DNA of 64,000 nt from Massilia sp. ST3 (GTDB lineage Bacteria > Pseudomonadota > Gammaproteobacteria > Burkholderiales > Burkholderiaceae_D). The number at the start of each line of letters is the position of its first letter. Positions within the stretch are counted from its first letter, which is position 1. A program made the position numbers and the translations under genes. Positions 38,592 to 48,350 of this stretch are shown piece by piece. A model generated the notes under the pieces. It did not search any database and had not been told where the DNA came from. It worked only from the letters and a program-made list of their open reading frames with translations. The stretch lies in contig NZ_JAGPWC010000010.1 in the NCBI RefSeq assembly GCF_018119405.1, positions 31,508 to 95,507 of the forward strand, written 5' to 3'.

Positions 38592-39920
38592 ATGCGAGAC
38601 GAGAACCAATCAGACCACCTGAAGCAGCTGCTGGCGCGGCTGCAAGACCGTAGCGCAGTGATCGGCATTGTCGGCCTCGGCTATGTCGGGCTGCCGCTCG
38701 CGCTGCGCTACGCAGCCGAGGGCTTCCGGGTGCTCGGGATCGACATCGACGCCGGCAAGGTCGCCGCCCTGAACCGGGGCGCCAGCTATATCGCCCATAT
38801 CGAGGCCGAAACCATCCAGGCCGCGCGCAGCCATGGCTTCAGCGCCAGCACCGAGTTCGCCCGCGCCGCCGAAGCCGACGCCCTGATCATCTGCGTGCCC
38901 ACGCCGCTGAGCCCCTACCGCGAGCCCGACCTCTCCTATGTGCTGGGCACGGCCGACGCCCTGCTGCCGCACATGCGCGCCGGCCAGATTCTTGCGCTCG
39001 AGAGCACCACCTATCCCGGCACCACCGAGGAGGAACTGCGTCCGCGCCTGGAACAGCGCGGCTTCACCGTGGGACGCGACGTCTTCCTCGTGTTCTCGCC
39101 CGAGCGCGAGGATCCGGGCAATCCCGACTTCCATACCCGCACCATTCCCAAGGTCTGCGGAGGTTCCAGCGCCGCCTGCCTGGAGGCCGGCCTGGCCCTG
39201 TACCGCCAGGCGATCGACACCGTGGTGCCGGTGAGCTCGACCCGCGCCGCCGAGCTCACCAAGCTGCTCGAAAACATCCACCGCGCCGTCAACATCGGCC
39301 TGGTCAACGAAATGAAGATCATCGCCGACCGCATGGGCATCGACATCCACGAGGTGATCCGCGCGGCCGCCACCAAGCCCTTCGGCTTCACGCCTTATTA
39401 TCCCGGCCCCGGCCTGGGCGGCCACTGCATCCCGATCGACCCCTTCTACCTCACCTGGAAGGCGCGCCAGTACGGGTTGCACACCCGCTTCATCGAGCTG
39501 GCGGGAGAGATCAACAGCGACATGCCGCACTGGGTGATCGGCAAGCTGGCCGACGCCCTCAACGCACGGGGACGCTCGATCATGGGCAGCCGTGTCCTGG
39601 TGCTGGGCACCGCCTACAAGAAGGACGTCGAGGACATGCGCGAATCGCCCTCGGTCGCGCTGATGGAACTGCTGCGCGACAAGGGCGCGCATGTCGATTA
39701 CTCCGACCCGCATGTGCCGGTCTTCCCGCGCATGCGCGAGCACCGCTTCGAGCTGTCCAGCGTCACGCTCAGCCCGACGTCGATCGCGTCCTACGACGTG
39801 GTGCTGCTGGCCACCGCCCACAGCGCCTTCGACTATGCCCTGATTCGCCAGTACGCCAACCTGATCGTCGATACCCGCGGCGTCTATCTCGAACGCCTGC
39901 CCCACGTCGTCAAAGCCTGA
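38592..39920 (+). CDS. wbpA: UDP-N-acetylglucosamine 6-dehydrogenase (WbpA type)
   Basis: 442 residues. NAD-dependent oxidation of UDP-HexNAc to the uronic acid. Seen: N-terminal Rossmann [17 protein letters not shown], central helix, catalytic cysteine in [14 protein letters not shown], and the C-terminal domain with [23 protein letters not shown] seven bases before the ATG supports the start. The following genes wbpB, wbpD and wbpE continue the pathway. Confidence 0.9.
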   Translation: MRDENQSDHLKQLLARLQDRSAVIGIVGLGYVGLPLALRYAAEGFRVLGIDIDAGKVAALNRGASYIAHIEAETIQAARSHGFSASTEFARAAEADALIICVPTPLSPYREPDLSYVLGTADALLPHMRAGQILALESTTYPGTTEEELRPRLEQRGFTVGRDVFLVFSPEREDPGNPDFHTRTIPKVCGGSSAACLEAGLALYRQAIDTVVPVSSTRAAELTKLLENIHRAVNIGLVNEMKIIADRMGIDIHEVIRAAATKPFGFTPYYPGPGLGGHCIPIDPFYLTWKARQYGLHTRFIELAGEINSDMPHWVIGKLADALNARGRSIMGSRVLVLGTAYKKDVEDMRESPSVALMELLRDKGAHVDYSDPHVPVFPRMREHRFELSSVTLSPTSIASYDVVLLATAHSAFDYALIRQYANLIVDTRGVYLERLPHVVKA

Positions 39921-39937
39921 TTTCGTCCGGAGATCCC

Positions 39938-40999
39938 ATGCGCAACTACCCACCTGCCATCACCGACCGCAAGATCCGCTTCGCCCTGGTCGGCTGCGGC
40001 CGCATCGCGAAGAACCACATCAACGCCATCCGCACCCACCACGAGCGCTGCGAACTGGCCGCCGTCTGCGACATCGACCCGCGCGCCCTCGAGGAAGCCG
40101 CCGGCCTCACCGGGGCCCGCCCCTATGCCAGCCTCGAGCAGATGCTGGCGCATGCCGAGGCCGACGCCGTCGTCATCGCCACGCCTTCGGGCCTGCATCC
40201 GGCCCAGGCGGTGCAGATCGCGCGCAGCGGGCGCCATGTGATCACCGAAAAACCCATGGCTACGCGCTGGGAGGACGGGAAGCGCATGGTCACGGCCGCC
40301 GACGACGCCGGCGTGCGCCTGTTCGTGGTTAAGCAGAACCGCCGCAACGCCACCCTGCAGCTGCTCAAGCGCGCCGTCGACAAGAAGCGCTTCGGTCGCA
40401 TCTACATGGTCAACCTGAACGTGTTCTGGACCCGCCCCGACGAATACTACAACTCGGCGCGCTGGCGCGGCACCTGGGAATTCGACGGCGGCGCCTTCAT
40501 GAACCAGGCCAGCCACTACGTCGACCTGCTCGACTGGATCGTCGGCCCGGTCGAGAGCCTGCAGGCCTATACCGCCACCCTGGCGCGCGACATCGAGGTC
40601 GAGGACACCGGGGTCATCAGCCTGCGCTGGCGCAACGGCGCGCTGGGCTCGATGAACGTCACCATGCTCACCTACCCGCACAATATGGAAGGCTCGATCA
40701 CCATCCTGGGCGAGCGCGGCACCGCGCGCATCGGCGGCGTCGCCGTCAACCAGGTCGAGCAATGGGAATTCGCCAGCCCCGATCCGGACGACGCCGCCAT
40801 CAAGGACGCCAGCTACCAGACCACCTCGGTCTACGGTTTCGGCCATCCGCTTTATTACGACAACGTGATCCGGGTCCTGCGTGGCGAAGCCGAGCCCGAG
40901 ACCGACGGACGCGAGGGCCTGAAGTCGCTCGAGGTGCTGGTCGCCGCCTACCGTTCCGCCCGCGACGGCAAGCGCGTCGCCCTGCCGCTGGAGTACTGA
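39938..40999 (+). CDS. wbpB: Gfo/Idh/MocA 3-dehydrogenase (WbpB type)
   Basis: 353 residues. Rossmann domain ([17 protein letters not shown]) and catalytic lysine motif [13 protein letters not shown]. The WbpB branch oxidises UDP-GlcNAcA at C3, working with the aminotransferase WbpE. The order wbpA-wbpB with an 18-base gap supports the assignment over other Gfo/Idh functions. Confidence 0.88.
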   Translation: MRNYPPAITDRKIRFALVGCGRIAKNHINAIRTHHERCELAAVCDIDPRALEEAAGLTGARPYASLEQMLAHAEADAVVIATPSGLHPAQAVQIARSGRHVITEKPMATRWEDGKRMVTAADDAGVRLFVVKQNRRNATLQLLKRAVDKKRFGRIYMVNLNVFWTRPDEYYNSARWRGTWEFDGGAFMNQASHYVDLLDWIVGPVESLQAYTATLARDIEVEDTGVISLRWRNGALGSMNVTMLTYPHNMEGSITILGERGTARIGGVAVNQVEQWEFASPDPDDAAIKDASYQTTSVYGFGHPLYYDNVIRVLRGEAEPETDGREGLKSLEVLVAAYRSARDGKRVALPLEY

Positions 41000-41001
41000 G
41001 C

Positions 41002-41715
41002 ATGGAGCCGCTCATCCATCCCAGCGCCATCGTCGACGACGGCGCCGTCCTCGGAGAGGCGACCCGGGTCTGGCATTTCGCCCACATCTGCGCCGGCGCG
41101 CGCATCGGCGCCGCCTGCTCGCTCGGCCAGAACGTCTATGTCGGCAACGACGTGTGCATCGGCGACGGCGTCAAGGTCCAGAACAATGTCTCGATCTACG
41201 ATGCCGTCACGCTCGAGGACGACGTGTTCTGCGGTCCCAGCATGGTATTCACCAACGTCTACAACCCGCGCGCCGCGGTCGTGCGCAAGCATGAGTACCG
41301 GCACACCCTGGTGCGGTGCGGCGCCAGCATCGGCGCCAATGCCACGGTAGTGTGCGGGGTGACGGTCGGCGAATTCGCCTTCGTGGCCGCCGGCGCCGTC
41401 GTCAACCGCGACGTGCCCGCCTACGCCCTGGTGGCGGGCGTGCCGGCGCGCCAGATCGGCTGGATCAGCCGCCATGGCGAGCGGCTTGCGCTGCCCCTGC
41501 GCGGCGAAGGCGAGGCGCGCTGTCCCCATACGGGCGAAACCTACGTCCTGCGCGACGGCGTCTGCGCCCTTGTCCACGACCGCGCTCCCTGCGGCGCTCC
41601 CGGCAGCGCGCGCGAGCGCCGCCAGGGGAGCGCGGACCTTGCCGCCCCAATCAATGGCCACGACAACACCGATCACGGCGCCCAGGCCCGTGCACCCTAC
41701 TCCGAACAAGGATAA
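41002..41715 (+). CDS. wbpD: UDP-3-amino-uronate N-acetyltransferase (WbpD type) with C-terminal tail
   Basis: 237 residues. Left-handed beta-helix acyltransferase with hexapeptide repeats ([20 protein letters not shown] onward) and the typical FTNVYNPRA loop; adds acetyl to the 3-amino group. WbpD proteins usually have about 190-200 residues. Here about 45 extra residues after residue 190 are disordered-looking ([20 protein letters not shown]) and may be dispensable. Two bases after wbpB, three before wbpE. Confidence 0.88.
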   Translation: MEPLIHPSAIVDDGAVLGEATRVWHFAHICAGARIGAACSLGQNVYVGNDVCIGDGVKVQNNVSIYDAVTLEDDVFCGPSMVFTNVYNPRAAVVRKHEYRHTLVRCGASIGANATVVCGVTVGEFAFVAAGAVVNRDVPAYALVAGVPARQIGWISRHGERLALPLRGEGEARCPHTGETYVLRDGVCALVHDRAPCGAPGSARERRQGSADLAAPINGHDNTDHGAQARAPYSEQG

Positions 41716-41718
41716 TCC

Positions 41719-42849
41719 ATGGAATTCATCGACCTCAAATCGCAATACAAGGCTTCACGCGACCTGATCAACGATCGTATCCAGGCGGTGCTCGAACATG
41801 GCCAGTACATCATGGGCCCGGAAGTCGCCGAGCTCGAGAAGCGCCTGGCCGACTACACCGGCGCACGCCATTGCATCACCGTGTCGTCCGGCACCGAGGC
41901 CCTGGTGATCGCCCTGATGGCGCTCGGCGTGGGGCCGGGCGACGAGGTCATCACCACGCCCTTCTCCTTCATCGCCACCGCCGAAGCCGTGCTGCTGGCC
42001 GGCGCCAGGCCGGTGTTCGTGGATGTCGAACGCGACACCTGCAACATCGATCCCTGCCTGATCGAAGAAAAGATCACGCCGGCGACGCGCGCCATCATCC
42101 CGGTCTCGCTGTACGGGCAGCCGGCCGACATGGACGCCATCAACGACATCGCCGCCCGCCATGGCCTGGCCGTGATCGAGGACGGCGCCCAGAGCTTCGG
42201 CGCCACCTACCGCGGCCGCCAGAGCGGCGATCTCTCGCGCATCGGCTGCACCAGCTTCTTCCCCAGCAAGCCGCTCGGCTGCTACGGCGACGGCGGTGCC
42301 CTGTTCACCAGCGACGACGCCCTGGCCACCGCGATGCGCGAGATCCGCGTGCATGGCCAGTCGCGCCGCTATGTGCATACGCGCCTCGGCGTGGGTGGAC
42401 GCATGGACACCCTGCAGTGCGCGATCGTCCTGGCCAAGCTGGAGCGCTTCGCCTGGGAGCTGAAGCAGCGCCGGCGCGTCGCGGCCGCCTACGACGAAAT
42501 GCTCCAGCCGCACCTGCCGGTGATCGCTTGCCAGGCCGACCGTACCAGCGTCTACGCCCAGTACACGGTCCTGGTCGAGGAACGCGACCGGGTGCGCGCC
42601 GTGCTGGATACGGCAGGCGTGCCCACGGCGGTCCACTACCCGGTGCCGATCCACCAGCAGCCCGCTTATGCGCACCTGGCCGTGGGCGAGCGCTACCCGG
42701 TGTCCGAAGACCTGGCCGCTCGGGTGCTCAGCCTGCCGATGGGGCCGTATTTGTCCGCCTCCGACGCCCAGCTGGTCGCCGCCACCCTGCTGCGCGCCGT
42801 GGGGGCGGCGCAGTCCGGCACGGGGCAGGCCGTGGCGATGGCGAAATAG
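41719..42849 (+). CDS. wbpE: UDP-3-keto-uronate aminotransferase (WbpE type)
   Basis: 376 residues. PLP-dependent DegT/DnrJ/EryC1 family. The PLP lysine is in TSFFPSKPLGCYGDGG. FIDLKSQYKASRDLINDRI and VSSGTEALVIALMALGVGPG are typical. Glutamate-dependent amination at C3, after WbpB. Completes the wbpA-B-D-E set. Confidence 0.9.
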   Translation: MEFIDLKSQYKASRDLINDRIQAVLEHGQYIMGPEVAELEKRLADYTGARHCITVSSGTEALVIALMALGVGPGDEVITTPFSFIATAEAVLLAGARPVFVDVERDTCNIDPCLIEEKITPATRAIIPVSLYGQPADMDAINDIAARHGLAVIEDGAQSFGATYRGRQSGDLSRIGCTSFFPSKPLGCYGDGGALFTSDDALATAMREIRVHGQSRRYVHTRLGVGGRMDTLQCAIVLAKLERFAWELKQRRRVAAAYDEMLQPHLPVIACQADRTSVYAQYTVLVEERDRVRAVLDTAGVPTAVHYPVPIHQQPAYAHLAVGERYPVSEDLAARVLSLPMGPYLSASDAQLVAATLLRAVGAAQSGTGQAVAMAK

Positions 42850-43059
42850 GCCTGCCCTGGCGGCTGACGCCCGTTCGCCACCGCTTCTCCATGGCAGGAC
42901 TAGATCGCAGCGGAACATCGCAGCACTACAGGGCGGGACTACGGGGCAGTACTACATGGCACTACGGGACCGCACCATGGCGCAGCGCCACACGGTGCGC
43001 CGCCATGGGGCGCTGCCGCTGGTCCTGGACTGCGGTCTCGTCTTCACTCAGGAGTTGAC
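42850..43059 (+). other. Spacer with short phased repeats and an inverted repeat
   Basis: No gene. ACTAC occurs four times at 13, 13 and 10 base intervals (42923-42970). Next to it, CCATGGCG and CGCCATGG (42975-42982, 43001-43008) form a possible hairpin. Interrupts the operon between wbpE and the glycosyltransferase. Confidence 0.5.
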
Positions 43060-44190
43060 ATGTGCAAGATCGTTCATCTCACATCGGCCCATCCTCGCAA
43101 CGACACGCGCATTTTCATCAAGCAGTGCCGGACGCTGGCCGCGCATGGGTACGAGGTCACCCTGGTCGTGGCGGACGGCCTGGGAGACGAACGCCGCGAC
43201 GGCGTCACGATCACCGACGTCGGCCGCCTGCCCGGCCGCGTGCGGCGCATCTTCGGCACGACACGCCGCGTGCGCGCCAAGGCGCTGAGCCTGGACGCCG
43301 ACATCTACCAGCTCCATGATCCGGAACTGCTCCCCGTCGGCCTGGCGCTGAAGCGGCGCGGCAAGAAGGTCATCTTCGATTCCCACGAAGACGTCCCGCG
43401 CCAGTTGCTGAGCAAGCCCTATCTCGGCCCCTTGTCGGCCAGGCTGCTGTCCGTGGCCTTCTCGCTGGTGGAACGCTATGCGTGCGCGCGTTTCGACGGC
43501 ATCATCGCCGCGACACCATTTATACGAGACAAGTTCCTCAGGATCCATCCGGTCACCGACGACGTCAACAACTTCCCGCTGGTGGGGGAACTCGACAGTG
43601 CGATGCCCTGGGAAGGCAAGCGCGCCGAGGTCTGCTATGTCGGCGGCATCGGGGAGATACGGGGTATCCGCGAGCTGGTCGGGGCGGGCCGCTACCTGCA
43701 GTCGCCTGCACGGATCAACCTGGTCGGAAAATTCTCCGAAGCCCAGGTCGAGGCGGAGGTCAGGGCCGATCCCGGCTGGGAGCGGGTAAACGCATCCGGC
43801 TTTCTCGACCGCGCCGGGGTGCGCCAGGTCATGGAGCGCTCGCTGGCGGGCATCGTCACCTTCCATCGCCTGCCCAACCACCTCGATTCCCACCCCACCA
43901 AGATGTTCGAGTACATGTCCGCCGGCATCCCGGTCATCGCTTCCGACTTTCCGCTGTGGCGCGACATTATCGAAGGAAACGGATGCGGACTGTGCGTCGA
44001 CCCGGCCGATCTGAAGGCGATCGCCGCCGCGATCGACTACCTGGTGGCGAACCCGCAAGCCGCCAGGGCAATGGGCGAGCGCGGCCGCCAGGCGGTGCTG
44101 AACAAGTACAACTGGACTGTTCAAGCGAACAAGCTAACCGACCTTTACGGAGCGCTATCCCATGTCAGGCAACCTGTCGCAGCTGTTTGA
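43060..44190 (+). CDS. GT4-family glycosyltransferase
   Basis: 376 residues, GT-B fold. N-terminal KIVHLTSAHPRNDTRIFIKQ and the C-terminal donor-site region with SHPTKMFEYMSAGIPVIASD (the E of the EX7E motif). GGAG five bases before the ATG. Transfers one sugar of the repeat unit on the lipid carrier at the cytoplasmic face. Overlaps the next gene by 29 bases. Confidence 0.88.
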   Translation: MCKIVHLTSAHPRNDTRIFIKQCRTLAAHGYEVTLVVADGLGDERRDGVTITDVGRLPGRVRRIFGTTRRVRAKALSLDADIYQLHDPELLPVGLALKRRGKKVIFDSHEDVPRQLLSKPYLGPLSARLLSVAFSLVERYACARFDGIIAATPFIRDKFLRIHPVTDDVNNFPLVGELDSAMPWEGKRAEVCYVGGIGEIRGIRELVGAGRYLQSPARINLVGKFSEAQVEAEVRADPGWERVNASGFLDRAGVRQVMERSLAGIVTFHRLPNHLDSHPTKMFEYMSAGIPVIASDFPLWRDIIEGNGCGLCVDPADLKAIAAAIDYLVANPQAARAMGERGRQAVLNKYNWTVQANKLTDLYGALSHVRQPVAAV

Positions 44191-44857
44191 ACTCGCAATC
44201 GGCATTGCCAAACTTCCCGTGGCATCGCTGGAATTCCGCTTGGACATGAATCCGGACGATGTCAGGCGCATGCATGCCCATTTCACCAAGCCGCATCCGA
44301 AGTACAAGATCTTCCAGAACAAATCCCTGGGCGCCGCCCTGGTCGACCTGAAGCGCTTCGGCAATCGCGACGATTATATGGGGAGGATCAAAGGCCGTAA
44401 CTCGGGCGAGCATCATGCTAGGAAAGCGCGATCGAGGGGCTATACCGTGACCGAGATCGACAGGAATGATTTTGTCGACGAGCTCCACGAGATCAATACC
44501 TCGCTCGGTACGCGCCAGGGCCGTCCCATGGACCAGGCCTACCTGGAAAAAACAACGCATTATCCGCGCGAAAAAAACTACAAGTATTTCGGGGTCCTGA
44601 GCCCCACCGGAAAGCTGATGGCCTATAGCAACCTCGGTCTCTACGGCAATTTCGTCGCATTCGACCGCCTGCTCGGCCTGCGCAACAACGACGGCATCAT
44701 GCACCTGATGGTGACCGATATCGTCGGACAAATGATCGAGAGCGGCAGGTATTCCTACCTGATGTACGACACCTTTTTTGGTGCTAGCCCTGGGCTGCAG
44801 ACGTTCAAGAAAGTGCTCGGTTTCGAACCCTATCGCGTCAAGTATTCAATCCAATGA
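44162..44857 (+). CDS. GNAT-like acyltransferase of the exopolysaccharide locus
   Basis: 231 residues, similar in pattern to GNAT/FemAB-like N-acyltransferases: a central sheet-like KYFGVLSPTGKLMAYSNLGL and a C-terminal part with LQTFKKVLGFEPYRVKYS, the usual end of GNAT domains. No clear acetyl-CoA loop can be pointed to. Inferred role: acylation of an amino sugar. Starts inside the glycosyltransferase gene and overlaps the next gene by four bases. Confidence 0.55.
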   Translation: MSGNLSQLFELAIGIAKLPVASLEFRLDMNPDDVRRMHAHFTKPHPKYKIFQNKSLGAALVDLKRFGNRDDYMGRIKGRNSGEHHARKARSRGYTVTEIDRNDFVDELHEINTSLGTRQGRPMDQAYLEKTTHYPREKNYKYFGVLSPTGKLMAYSNLGLYGNFVAFDRLLGLRNNDGIMHLMVTDIVGQMIESGRYSYLMYDTFFGASPGLQTFKKVLGFEPYRVKYSIQ

Positions 44858-45633
44858 AAGCCCTACTAAGGCGCTTATATAGCGATTACGGCATGCCTTC
44901 CCGGCTTGCGATGCATGAACGCCTGATTCGCGCGGGGCAGGACGCCGGCTTTGTCCAGACCTCGGTGCGCGACTATTTCGACCTGGTGCGCGCCGGGCGG
45001 GCCGGCAGGGCCAAGTACATCGTGCACCGGCACGACATCGACACGGACCTGCGCACGACCAGGAAGCTGCTCAGGATCGAAAAGCACCATGGCATAAAGT
45101 CCACGTATTATTTCCGGCTCTCGACGCTCGACTTCGACCTGATGCACGAGATCGAAGAGTATGGCGGCGAAGCCAGCTATCACTACGAGGAACTGGCCGC
45201 CTTCGCCAAGCGGCACAAGATCAAGGACCCGGCCCTGGTTCGCAGCCGGCTTCCCGAAATCCGTGACGAGTTCCGCAAGAATTTCGCCTCCATCGAGAAA
45301 ACCCTCGGGCGCAAGATCAGGACGGTGGCCAGCCACGGCGACTTCGCCAACCGCCGCCTCAAGCTGAACAACGCCGAGATCCTTGCGGACGGGCAGTTGC
45401 GTCAGGACTGCGGCATCGAATGCGAGGCCTACGACGCCGCACTGCTGGACCACATCGACATGTACATCGCCGATCGTCCGCCGCCCCAGTACTACTGCCC
45501 TGCCTCGCCGTTCGACGTCATCGGCAAGCACGACCGGATCTGCCTGGTCACCCATCCGAGGCAGGTCGAGACCAACTGGAAGGAAAACACCAAGGCAAAC
45601 CTGTTCCGCTTCTATGAAGCCGTCACCTGGTAA
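44854..45633 (+). CDS. Polysaccharide-deacetylase-like protein
   Basis: 259 residues. A NodB-like barrel is suggested by YIVHRHDIDTDLRTTRKLLR (metal-binding HDxD-type motif), KSTYYFRLSTLDFD, SYHYEELAAFAKRH, VASHGDFANRRL and the final VTHPRQVETNW. The motifs are divergent from classical chitooligosaccharide deacetylases. No signal peptide, so it probably acts on a lipid- or nucleotide-linked sugar in the cytoplasm. Coupled to the GNAT-like gene by a four-base overlap. Confidence 0.7.
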   Translation: MKALLRRLYSDYGMPSRLAMHERLIRAGQDAGFVQTSVRDYFDLVRAGRAGRAKYIVHRHDIDTDLRTTRKLLRIEKHHGIKSTYYFRLSTLDFDLMHEIEEYGGEASYHYEELAAFAKRHKIKDPALVRSRLPEIRDEFRKNFASIEKTLGRKIRTVASHGDFANRRLKLNNAEILADGQLRQDCGIECEAYDAALLDHIDMYIADRPPPQYYCPASPFDVIGKHDRICLVTHPRQVETNWKENTKANLFRFYEAVTW

Positions 45634-45679
45634 GCCAGGGACAAACGGCCTAGCTCATTGCACTCAACCGGAAGCCCTC

Positions 45680-46813
45680 ATGAATCCGAAGAAAATCCTT
45701 ACCGTCATTGGCGCCCGGCCCCAGTTCATCAAGGCCAGCGCCGTATCGGCGCTCCTGCGCGACACGCGCGACCTGCACGAAGTCGTGGTCCATACCGGCC
45801 AGCACTTCGACGCCAACATGTCGGACGTGTTCTTCGCCGAACTGGGAATGGACCCGCCTGCCCACCACTGCGCGGTGCATGGCGGGACGCACGGGGACAT
45901 GACCGGGCGCATGCTGATCGAAATCGAGAAACTGCTGCTGCGCGAGGAACCGGACGCCGTACTCGTCTACGGCGACACCAATTCCACGCTCGCAGGCGCA
46001 CTTGCTGCAGTCAAGCTGCATATTCCCGTAGCCCATGTCGAAGCCGGCCTGCGCTCCTTCAATCCCCGCTCACCCGAGGAAGTCAACCGCAGCCTGACCG
46101 ATCGCGTCGCGCGCTGGCTGTTCACGCCCACAGAGATCGCCGGCGCCCACCTCCTGCGCGAAGGCGCCGCCCCCGACCGGATCGACCAGGTCGGCGATGT
46201 GATGTACGACGTGGCGCTGCACCATGGAGGCCGCGTCGGCGAGGATGGCGGCGTGCTGGACCGGCTGCGGGAGGAGCACGGCGTCCGGCCCGGCGCCTAC
46301 TGCCTGGCAACCATCCATCGCGCGGAAAACACCGACCATCCGGCGCGGCTGGGCGCGATCGTCGCGGCGCTCACCTCGTTCGCAAGAGACATCAAGGTCG
46401 TGCTGCCCCTGCATCCACGCACACGCGGCATCCTGGCGCAACAAGGAAAACTCGAGGCCCTGGAGCGCGCGCTGGTCCTGGTCGAGCCGCAAGGCTATCT
46501 CTCCATGGTCCAGCTGGAGAAATACGCTGCGCTGATTGCGACCGATTCCGGCGGTGTCCAGAAAGAGGCTTATTTCCATCGCGTGCCCTGCGTGACCTTG
46601 CGCGACGAAACCGAGTGGGTCGAACTGCTCGAAGCGGGATGGAACCGGCTGGCCCCGCCCGTCGATCCCGCCGCCGTGCTCGACTGCCTGCATGCCAGCC
46701 TCGGAAGCAAGGGCAAGGACGTCGCGCCCTACGGCGCCGGCGATGCGGCGCGCCGGATTGTGCAACGCCTGTTGCGGGACCTGCACCAGGATTCCCGCGT
46801 GGACCGGCATTAG
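45680..46813 (+). CDS. wbpI: UDP-HexNAc 2-epimerase (WbpI/WecB family)
   Basis: 377 residues, non-hydrolysing 2-epimerase. GARPQFIKASAVSALLRD, VYGDTNSTLAGALAAVKL, HVEAGLRSFNPRSPEEVNR and LATIHRAENTDHP are signatures. With wbpA-B-D-E present, it most likely epimerises UDP-GlcNAc(3NAc)A to UDP-ManNAc(3NAc)A (WbpI role). A plain UDP-GlcNAc 2-epimerase (WecB) is the alternative. Confidence 0.85.
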   Translation: MNPKKILTVIGARPQFIKASAVSALLRDTRDLHEVVVHTGQHFDANMSDVFFAELGMDPPAHHCAVHGGTHGDMTGRMLIEIEKLLLREEPDAVLVYGDTNSTLAGALAAVKLHIPVAHVEAGLRSFNPRSPEEVNRSLTDRVARWLFTPTEIAGAHLLREGAAPDRIDQVGDVMYDVALHHGGRVGEDGGVLDRLREEHGVRPGAYCLATIHRAENTDHPARLGAIVAALTSFARDIKVVLPLHPRTRGILAQQGKLEALERALVLVEPQGYLSMVQLEKYAALIATDSGGVQKEAYFHRVPCVTLRDETEWVELLEAGWNRLAPPVDPAAVLDCLHASLGSKGKDVAPYGAGDAARRIVQRLLRDLHQDSRVDRH

Positions 46814-47078
46814 GCGGCGGCGACCGGCATCTGCCGGCGAAAAACCAGGCTCCACACTTGGAACCCATGCGTCGGCAGGCGCGCCGGCCGCCGTCCTCGT
46901 GGCGCAGACGGCGCATGCGGCGCCTGGCAACGATCAGCTCATACGTTGCCGGCGAGGTTCGCTCCTTCGTTCGCACCGCCTTACAGCGGCAAACCGCCCG
47001 GTGGCGCCAGCGCGCGCCGCGGCGGATTCCGCATGGCGCCGGCTGCATCGGAAACACTTCGATCCAAAGGACATACTG

Positions 47079-48350
47079 ATGAGAAAGACAATCCAGTCAG
47101 CGCGGGTGGCAGGCTCCCCGGGAGCCGGATTCTCCGACGGCCTGTGTTTGCAACGGAACCAGACCTCGATTAACCCGCAGCGACAATGCCCGCCGGCGCA
47201 GCAGATCAGGAACGCCAACGCGGGCCGTCGCGTGCCCGGCCCTCTTTTGCTTGCCCGGTGGTCCTGCCATGCGGGCTTGGCTGTCCTGCTGGCCGCGTGC
47301 TCGCCAGGCAAGCACCTGTACGTGGCGCCCGGCGGCGCGGACACGAATCCGGGTACGAAAGCGGCCCCGTTTCGGACCATCGCACGTGCGGATGCCGCCG
47401 CCTCCCCCGGCTACACCATCCATGTCGCGCCCGGCGTCTATGAAGTGTCCGCCCCCACGCCGCACAGCGCGGGCATCGGCACTTCGCGTAGCGGAACCAG
47501 CTCGGCACGCATCAAGTTTGTCTCCGACCTCAGGTGGGGGGCAAAGATCGTCGTGTCCGGCACCGGCATCGCCTGGCGCGCGAAAGGCAGCCATGTCGAC
47601 ATCGAGGGCTTCGACATCAGCGGCAGCGGCCGGCATGGCATCGTGGCGGACGGGGCGCACCTGAGCATCACGAACAACCTGATCCATGATCTTGCCGTCA
47701 GTGGCGGCTGTACCGGCGCCGGCGGCGCGGCCATCGACACCGATGGCGGCCCGGGCCATGTCCTCATCAAGGGCAACGTGATCAGGAACATCGGCGCCGC
47801 CATGATCGGGCGCTGCAATACGGTACAAGGGATTTATATCGCGAATCCGCACAATACCGTGGTCAACAATATCGTGTCCGGCGTTGCCGCGGCCGGGATC
47901 CAGCAATGGCACGGGGCGACGGATTCCAGCATCGTCAACAATACGGTCTTCCGCTGCAAGATCGGCATCCTCATCGGCGGCGGCGACGCCGGCGCTCTTC
48001 CTGAAGGATCGCGGAACAACTATGTCGCGAATAATATCGTCTATGACAACATCGCCTATGGGATCGTCGAAGGCGGCAAGGTCGGCGACAACAATCGCTA
48101 CATCGACAACCTCGTGCACTCGAGCGGCACCGCCCTGCGCGTGGGCGGCCAGGTCAGCGGCACCATTACCGAGGATCCTCAATTCCTGAATTACCAGGCC
48201 GACGGCAGCGGTGACTATCGCCTGAAGCGCGGTTCACCAGGTCTCCTGGTCCGCAGCAAAGCCGTCGACGGCGCGGCCCGGATCGCGCACGCCCCGGGGG
48301 AGACCTTCCCCCAACTAGGCGCCTACCACGTCAGTCCCGCCTCGGACTGA
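47079..48350 (+). CDS. Right-handed beta-helix protein, lipoprotein-like (copy 1)
   Basis: 423 residues from the ATG at 47079; GTG at 47232 is a possible later start. Residues ~52-75 hold a hydrophobic stretch ending in the lipobox-like LLAAC. After it comes a parallel beta-helix with regular N/G-rich turns (LYVAPGGADTNPGTKAAPF, DIEGFDISGSGRHGIVADG, NNIVSGVAAAGIQQWHG, NNYVANNIVYDN). Such proteins are often polysaccharide lyases, epimerases or hydrolases, but no catalytic set can be pinned down. It is clearly paralogous to the protein at 57833-58960. Last gene of the plus-strand operon. Confidence 0.82.
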   Translation: MRKTIQSARVAGSPGAGFSDGLCLQRNQTSINPQRQCPPAQQIRNANAGRRVPGPLLLARWSCHAGLAVLLAACSPGKHLYVAPGGADTNPGTKAAPFRTIARADAAASPGYTIHVAPGVYEVSAPTPHSAGIGTSRSGTSSARIKFVSDLRWGAKIVVSGTGIAWRAKGSHVDIEGFDISGSGRHGIVADGAHLSITNNLIHDLAVSGGCTGAGGAAIDTDGGPGHVLIKGNVIRNIGAAMIGRCNTVQGIYIANPHNTVVNNIVSGVAAAGIQQWHGATDSSIVNNTVFRCKIGILIGGGDAGALPEGSRNNYVANNIVYDNIAYGIVEGGKVGDNNRYIDNLVHSSGTALRVGGQVSGTITEDPQFLNYQADGSGDYRLKRGSPGLLVRSKAVDGAARIAHAPGETFPQLGAYHVSPASD

